DNA of 64,000 nt from Lepidonotus clava (taxonomy: Eukaryota > Annelida > Polychaeta > Phyllodocida > Polynoidae), in contig OW387140.1 in assembly GCA_936440205.1 (NCBI GenBank), forward strand, positions 36,577,659 to 36,641,658, written 5' to 3'. Each line of letters starts with the position of its first letter. The first letter of the stretch is position 1. This document shows, one piece after another, positions 58,857-64,000 of this stretch. The position numbers and the translations under genes are program-made. Below the pieces are notes generated by a model that was not told the DNA's origin, made no database searches, and saw only the letters and a list, made by a program, of their open reading frames with translations.

Positions 58857-59550
58857 ATCCTCAATTTGCTTTCATGATGCGTTTCTGTGATTACAACATC
58901 CTGGATTGAAGATAGAATCAGAGTGGGGTGCTTTGTTATGCTATGGAATCTCATATACTAATGGTATGGTAATTTACTGAATTACTACACCACAAATGTT
59001 CGCCACCTCATACATCATAATGTTTTATCATTATTTCATCATTAATTTTGTTTAGCATTACAAATGCAATATTCATTACAACAGTGTCATCCTGAGGGTA
59101 CTTAGCGTCAAAAACTTTAAGAATGATATTTGTGTCAGAAGTAGGATAAATCATAATTATTATATTTGAAAATTGTTGTCTCTTTCTGGTCATTTAAAAT
59201 AATTTCTGATCAATTTTGACAAAACCTGATCGCTTCAGACCTGATCAGTTGGATTTTCCAATGGTTCCTCATTAACTATGGCAGAAGGAGTCAAGTCATA
59301 TTGAATTCATAACACTACATCACAATGTCAATAATCTATGACATTCTTATTTTGCAGGCGCACACTAATGTAGCATTTCTAGCTTAGTGACTGATTTGGT
59401 TTATTGTACAGGTGGGCAATAGTGCCAAATTTCCACCTCAATCTAGAATCATCCTGTATAGTGCATCATGATTTTACATACATCCAAGGTTTATGATTAC
59501 TTGTCTCTACATCCGAATTGTTGACATTGTTTGTATAATCTCTAAACAAT
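58857..59550. other. GT92 3' flank
   Basis: AT-rich sequence without an obvious AATAAA near the stop. No repeat or coding signal is seen before the LINE tail. Confidence 0.5.
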
Positions 59551-59831
59551 TTTTTTTGATTGGTTTTTATTTAGGGTTAAGGGATCGTCATAGACGGTTT
59601 TAATTCCCTCCCCTCTTAAGATGCAGTACAGATTTTGTAGTTTCCATATGGGATGATCACAACTGTTGTGTTCCAATTACATGGTAGTGAAAACTCATTA
59701 TGAAACCCATTAAGGATGATTTATATGAACAGTATGATATGGATGAAATAGTTCATAAGTAGTCAAGTGTTTACAAACTGGTAAACTGATCATTCAGGAG
59801 TAACATCATATAACATAACAATCAGTGATCT

Positions 59832-62641
59832 TCATTCATAGGGGTTTTCAAAATACAATTCAATAGATTTCTTAAATGAATTCTTAGAATCAGGATTACG
59901 TAATAATGACGGAATACCATTCCACAAGTCCACTGACCTGTATATAAGACTTCTTACATACCTTCTATTTTGAACCACAGGCAATGATAAGAGTATTCCA
60001 TCATGACGCCTTGTCATAATATCCCTATTATCAACATATTCTGGAATCAGTGACAACTTATAAGCATATAATAATATGTGCAACTTCCTTCTATAAAATA
60101 AAGTAAACAGTTCAGCATTACGATGCAGGGTAACACTCTTTAACCTCTGTTGAAAGGGAATGTTATACTGACTGTAAATAATTCGTAAAGCATCATTCTG
60201 TAATTTTTGTAATTGATTATTGGTATACAAAATATTTTGTTCATAAATGAAATCACCATAGTCAAATAATGGCAAAATCATTGTTTTATATATTGTCAAT
60301 GCAACACTCTCTGTTACGTAAGTTCTAATTTTCCTAAGAAATTTTAGTTTTTGCTGGACTTGAGAAATAATCTTATTTCTATGTGCACTAAAATCCATAT
60401 TATCATCCAAAACGAGACCTAGATAATTGAAACTATGGACTTTTTCTAGAGAAACATTGTCGAGTACCAAGGATTGATTGTCAATATCCATTCTATTTGT
60501 ATTTGTATTTTGCCCTACCCTATTCCTTACTGGGTCAATACACATCCATTTAGTTTTTGTCTTATTCAAATTTAATAGATTATCACAAAACCATTTGCTG
60601 ATGACGTTAAGGTATTGCTCAATTTCAAATGCAGTATGACCCAACACTACAGCATCATCAGCATATAAAATTAAATTGTTTGGGAACATTTTCCCAATAT
60701 CATTTATGAATAAAAGGAATAAGATAGGGCCAAGCACAGATCCCTGTGGTACGCCATATTCAATTGTCTCAGTTGTAGATGTAAATCCATTCATGACAAC
60801 CTTTTGTTTCCTGTCTTTTAGATAGGAATTAAACCACTTATATGTCGTACCAGTTATACCTATATATTTCAATTTCATGAGCAAAAGATCATGATTTATA
60901 GAATCGAATGCTTTACTTAGATCCAGGAAAGCAATGGTTGTTGCTTTTGATATATTAATATTGTCATATATCTTATCAGTTATAGAAGTAATCGCCGATA
61001 TTATAGAATTTTTTTTCCTAAAACCATGTTGTTGTGGAATCAGAAGATTATGATCATCAAGGAAATTGTTTAATCGACAGCAAACAATTTTCTCTAAAAT
61101 CTTTCCTGGTAGTGGTAAAAGTGATATAGGTCTTAACTGTTTCACATCATTGACGACAGGTACTTTGGGCAAAGGAATAACAGTAGCATCCTTCCATTTA
61201 TCAGGAACAATGCCACTTGATAACGAACAATTATACATTTTACAGGTTTTATGAACCTGTGATACAAAGGCATCAATAATGACAGATGATCTTATATTTG
61301 ATAAAGCAGAGGATTTTGAAACATCTATTTTACATAAGATAGCAAGTAACTCATCAGTGGTTATTTCATTATCCAGAAAGTCACCGTCTAAATCTAAAGC
61401 AGTCGAGGATAATTCATAATTCAAAATGCATTCACGTAGGTTCCCAATTGTATTCAATAAAGGGGTTGCCATATTAGCTCCTACGTTAACATAATAGTTA
61501 TTTACATAGTTTGAAAGGGCAGGACCTTCATTATTTTCTAAGGAAACAACTGTATTATGAGTGCCAGTAGTTGGAAAAATATTATTAATTTCTTTCCAAT
61601 TTTTTTTAGGATTGGTCTTATTATTAATTAATTTTCCTTGAATTGTTCTAGCCTTACTATCTTTTATAGCTACAGTGACACGATTTTTCAAAATATGAGC
61701 CATGTTCCATTAGTTAACCATGCCGGTTTTGTCTTAGGGACTGATAGTTCCCTTATTGGACAAAGTATATCCAAGCAATAGCTGATATTTTCCAAATAAA
61801 CATCCCACAATAAACAGGGATCCTTATTTCTTGGGTTGTCAAACACAGACCAATCACAATTTGCCAACAACCTGTTAAACTCAGTCTTGTCGTAACCAAG
61901 GTAACTCCTACCTATTATGTTTGTTTTTAACAAACGATTTTTACATTTTTTCCGGACAAAGTAAACTGGCAGGTGGTCACTAATATTTAGGTTAAGAATA
62001 CCGCTATCTGTAACATGTGGACAATCCGTATATATAACATCTATCAAAGATGATGTAGTAGTGGTCACGCGTGTAGCTTCAGAGATAATCTGATATAAAC
62101 CAAGACGCTCGGTTAATCTATTAATTTTAATCTTATTACACAAACTTTTCTTAAAATGATCAATGTTGAAATCACCCATAAGTACAGTTTCAACTCGTTC
62201 ACTTTCATGTTCTTTAAGTATATTATATAAATGATCAGAAAATCTTTGTAAAGAGCCAGTAGGAGGTCTATAACAAATTATAAGCCTTATGGGTTTTATA
62301 TTTGGTATCTTAATAACAAGACTTAACATTTCAAAGTCATTTGTAACCACGTTGAAGTCTGACAACCATAGACTATAAGAGTAGGTGTCACGCAAATATA
62401 CACACAAGCCACCACCTTTCTTATCTATAAAATCTCCACGATCTAGTCGGATTAGATTATACCCTGGTAGTTTTATACTATCATTCGGGATATCTGAAGT
62501 TAACCAGGATTCCCCTAACGCAATAATATCAAATGTTTCCAGCAAAGGTTCTACCTGATCTAATTTATTGAATAAACTTCTAATATTAAGATGAACAAAT
62601 CTAACGCCTTTGAATTTATTAATATTCTCTATTGATGCCAT
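59832..62641 (-). CDS. LINE ORF2: AP endonuclease plus reverse transcriptase, one frameshift
   Basis: The endonuclease part (62641 to about 61703) has LNIRSLFNKL, ESWLTSD, CYRPPTGS, MGDFNIDHF, SSLIDVIYTD and ISDHLPV, the full set of APE-type catalytic motifs. A single net 1-base change around 61690-61703 (after PAWLTNG) shifts the frame. The rest (61703-59832) is an open RT domain with PLPKV, RPISLLPLPGKILEK, QHGFRKK, FLDLSKAFDSINHD, GVPQGSVLGPILF and the catalytic LYADDAVVL, followed by a thumb and C-terminal region. The RT frame has no stop over 623 codons, so the insertion is fairly young. Confidence 0.85.
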
Positions 62642-62848
62642 TGTGTAATATTATCAAGGACAGAACCCATTCCCAGTTCAAAACAGGCAACATTAAACAG
62701 ATAATTGATCTTGAGTGATGAATAATGATTATGAGGATGAAAATGACACCTCCCTCCCCTAGGTCCCATACATTTCGTATATAAACCAAGCATAACTAAA
62801 GTCAGTGTTGCTGTGGGGTCCAACTAAATTGTCCCTTGAAACTTAAGT

Positions 62849-63491
62849 TTAAATGTCTGTAAGTTTGTCAATGAGTCCCCAGATTTCACCAGCAATATAA
62901 TCTATCGTTGCCTGTTTAGTTGTAAAGTGACAGCCATCATTGTCCAAGTATTTGTAGCGGTGCTGCCACCTTCCACGACCTAGGCAGTGATGAATCAATG
63001 ATGCTGTTTGTGGGGTGGCATATCCATGCTTGTCATTTAACTTAGTGATAGCCCCGTTCAAGGTCGTCACACTATAGTTCATTTTTACTTGATCGGGCTT
63101 TGGGACAACACAGTCATTGTATTTAGAGATATCCACACCAATTATGGGTAGGAAAACCATCCTGGCCTTCGGTGCAATCTCTTGAACAGACACAATACCA
63201 GAATCAATCATGTCCATTATCTTCTTCACAATAATTTCATGCGAATCTTGCAGCATATCAATTTTCCTTTCACCTGACCTTTTCACACCAACGTTGCATA
63301 TACCACCATATAATTATTAGGACCAGGTCAGCACGCCGGTCAAAGATATATACATTTTTCACCCTTTTCATTAACATTTCCATACTTGCTCCGGGCAACA
63401 CATGTAGGATTATTTCGGCATTCGTCATTTTTTTCAATGTTGCTTCTATAGCCTTACCTCGGGAGTCCGATATAATATAAACCTTGACCAT
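62849..63491 (-). CDS. LINE ORF1, SGNH-esterase-like, one frameshift
   Basis: MVKVYIISDSRGKAIEAT carries the block I-like SDS around a nucleophilic Ser. After a frame shift near 63270-63305, the sequence continues GGICNVGVKRSGERK, matching the block III-like GGICDLT seen in related elements. The C-terminal part includes AITKLNDKHGYATPQTASLI and a His-rich segment (IHHCLGRGRWQHRYKYLD). It is likely a nucleic-acid or membrane-associated accessory protein of the element; function inferred. Confidence 0.65.
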
Positions 63492-64000
63492 GGTGCCAAC
63501 ACTTAGAACAATGTCTATGCCTTAGTCTACATGATTGTGTATAATTATGTTTTTTATAACGCCTTGGATACGCCAATGCTGTGTGTAATTTATTACTATA
63601 TTACACTGCATATTGCTCATGGCAGTTACCTGAATTGCCATTATTATTTTTGATATGAGAGATTAGTTGTTAATGAATGCTGTTTGAAGCCTTAATAATA
63701 TGCTTGGAAGGTCAAACATGATATTATTTGATTTCACAAGTTTGACGGACAGAGTGATTTGAAACTGACTATTATTATCTAACTGATCTATGTATACCAA
63801 GACCAGTATGTGGGATACCAAATATACTGATATACCGTTATGTCCATGTTTCTGTCATGAAACATGACGGTGACTATAATTAGATTCTAAGTCAACGCCT
63901 ACCATTTCTTTGGGAAGAAGCAACATTACTCTCTGTGTTATTGATATTGTGGACATTATTCACTACGGGAAATGGTTATATTTTGCAAAAGCATAATCAT
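63492..64000. other. LINE 5' flank
   Basis: AT-rich, no coding signal. It may include the LINE 5' untranslated region; the border is not recognisable. Confidence 0.4.

Larger units (their letters stand above)
59551..63491 (-). mobile_element. Nearly full-length LINE (CR1/L2-like group), minus strand
   Basis: From 5' to 3' on the minus strand: ORF1 with an SGNH-esterase-like start (63491-62849), ORF2 with endonuclease and reverse transcriptase (62641-59832), and a 280-bp 3' untranslated part ending CCCTAAATAAA, then an A-rich end near 59551. Each ORF has one frame break. An esterase-like ORF1 is known in CR1-group LINEs. The 5' boundary is not visible and may extend past 63491. Confidence 0.85.

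Noticed and set aside
1-64000. Retroviral, LTR, Polinton or toxin-gene fossils
   Set aside because: No gag, protease, integrase, envelope, capsid or long direct terminal repeats were recognised. The reverse transcriptase sequences belong to LINEs.

Overview
This is a gene-poor, repeat-rich window from an animal nuclear genome. Every convincing gene is split by GT-AG introns, base composition is AT-rich, and much of the space is short inverted-repeat transposons (MITEs). The gene content (16-cysteine folate-receptor-like protein, short class A GPCR, ankyrin/SOCS-box protein, GT92 glycosyltransferase, HARBI1-type transposases, LINE with an esterase-like ORF1) fits a marine invertebrate deuterostome such as an echinoderm, hemichordate or amphioxus. 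The sequence alone does not settle which.

Layout. 0-3.4 kb: a six-exon HARBI1-like transposase gene on the minus strand with an uninterrupted frame and all three catalytic acids. 3.65-5.73 kb: three-exon folate receptor/riboflavin-binding-like gene. 6.4-10.0 kb: MITEs, a minisatellite and a 200-bp tandem repeat leading into a two-exon GPCR (10.1-12.9 kb). The GPCR lacks the DRY arginine, and the start of its second exon is duplicated. 18.4-22.8 kb: four-exon ankyrin-repeat/SOCS-box gene whose third intron opens with about 21 tandem copies of its own splice-donor sequence. 25.2-27.95 kb: a three-coding-exon minus-strand gene for a 154-aa secreted protein of unknown family, with a TATA promoter, bracketed by two MITE copies in opposite orientation. 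28-38 kb: mostly non-coding, with MITEs and small repeats. 38.0-44.0 kb: a complete two-gene PIF/Harbinger transposon (MADF-like protein on plus, transposase on minus) with terminal inverted repeats, damaged by two in-frame stops and by a nested MITE. 45.46-46.65 kb: 5'-truncated LINE with a poly(A) tail. 50.2-51.4 kb: two adjacent MITEs, one carrying a promoter-like cassette between 21-bp direct repeats. 55.3-58.9 kb: two-exon GT92 glycosyltransferase gene. 59.55-63.5 kb: nearly full-length LINE on the minus strand.

The host genes look functionally unrelated: vitamin binding, signalling, ubiquitin-ligase adaptor, secreted factor, Golgi glycosylation. I see no operon-like or pathway cluster. 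The most unusual signals are the splice-donor minisatellite, the promoter cassette inside a MITE, the partial exon duplication and missing DRY arginine in the GPCR, and the intact HARBI1-like gene. No retroviral, LTR or Polinton-like element was recognised.
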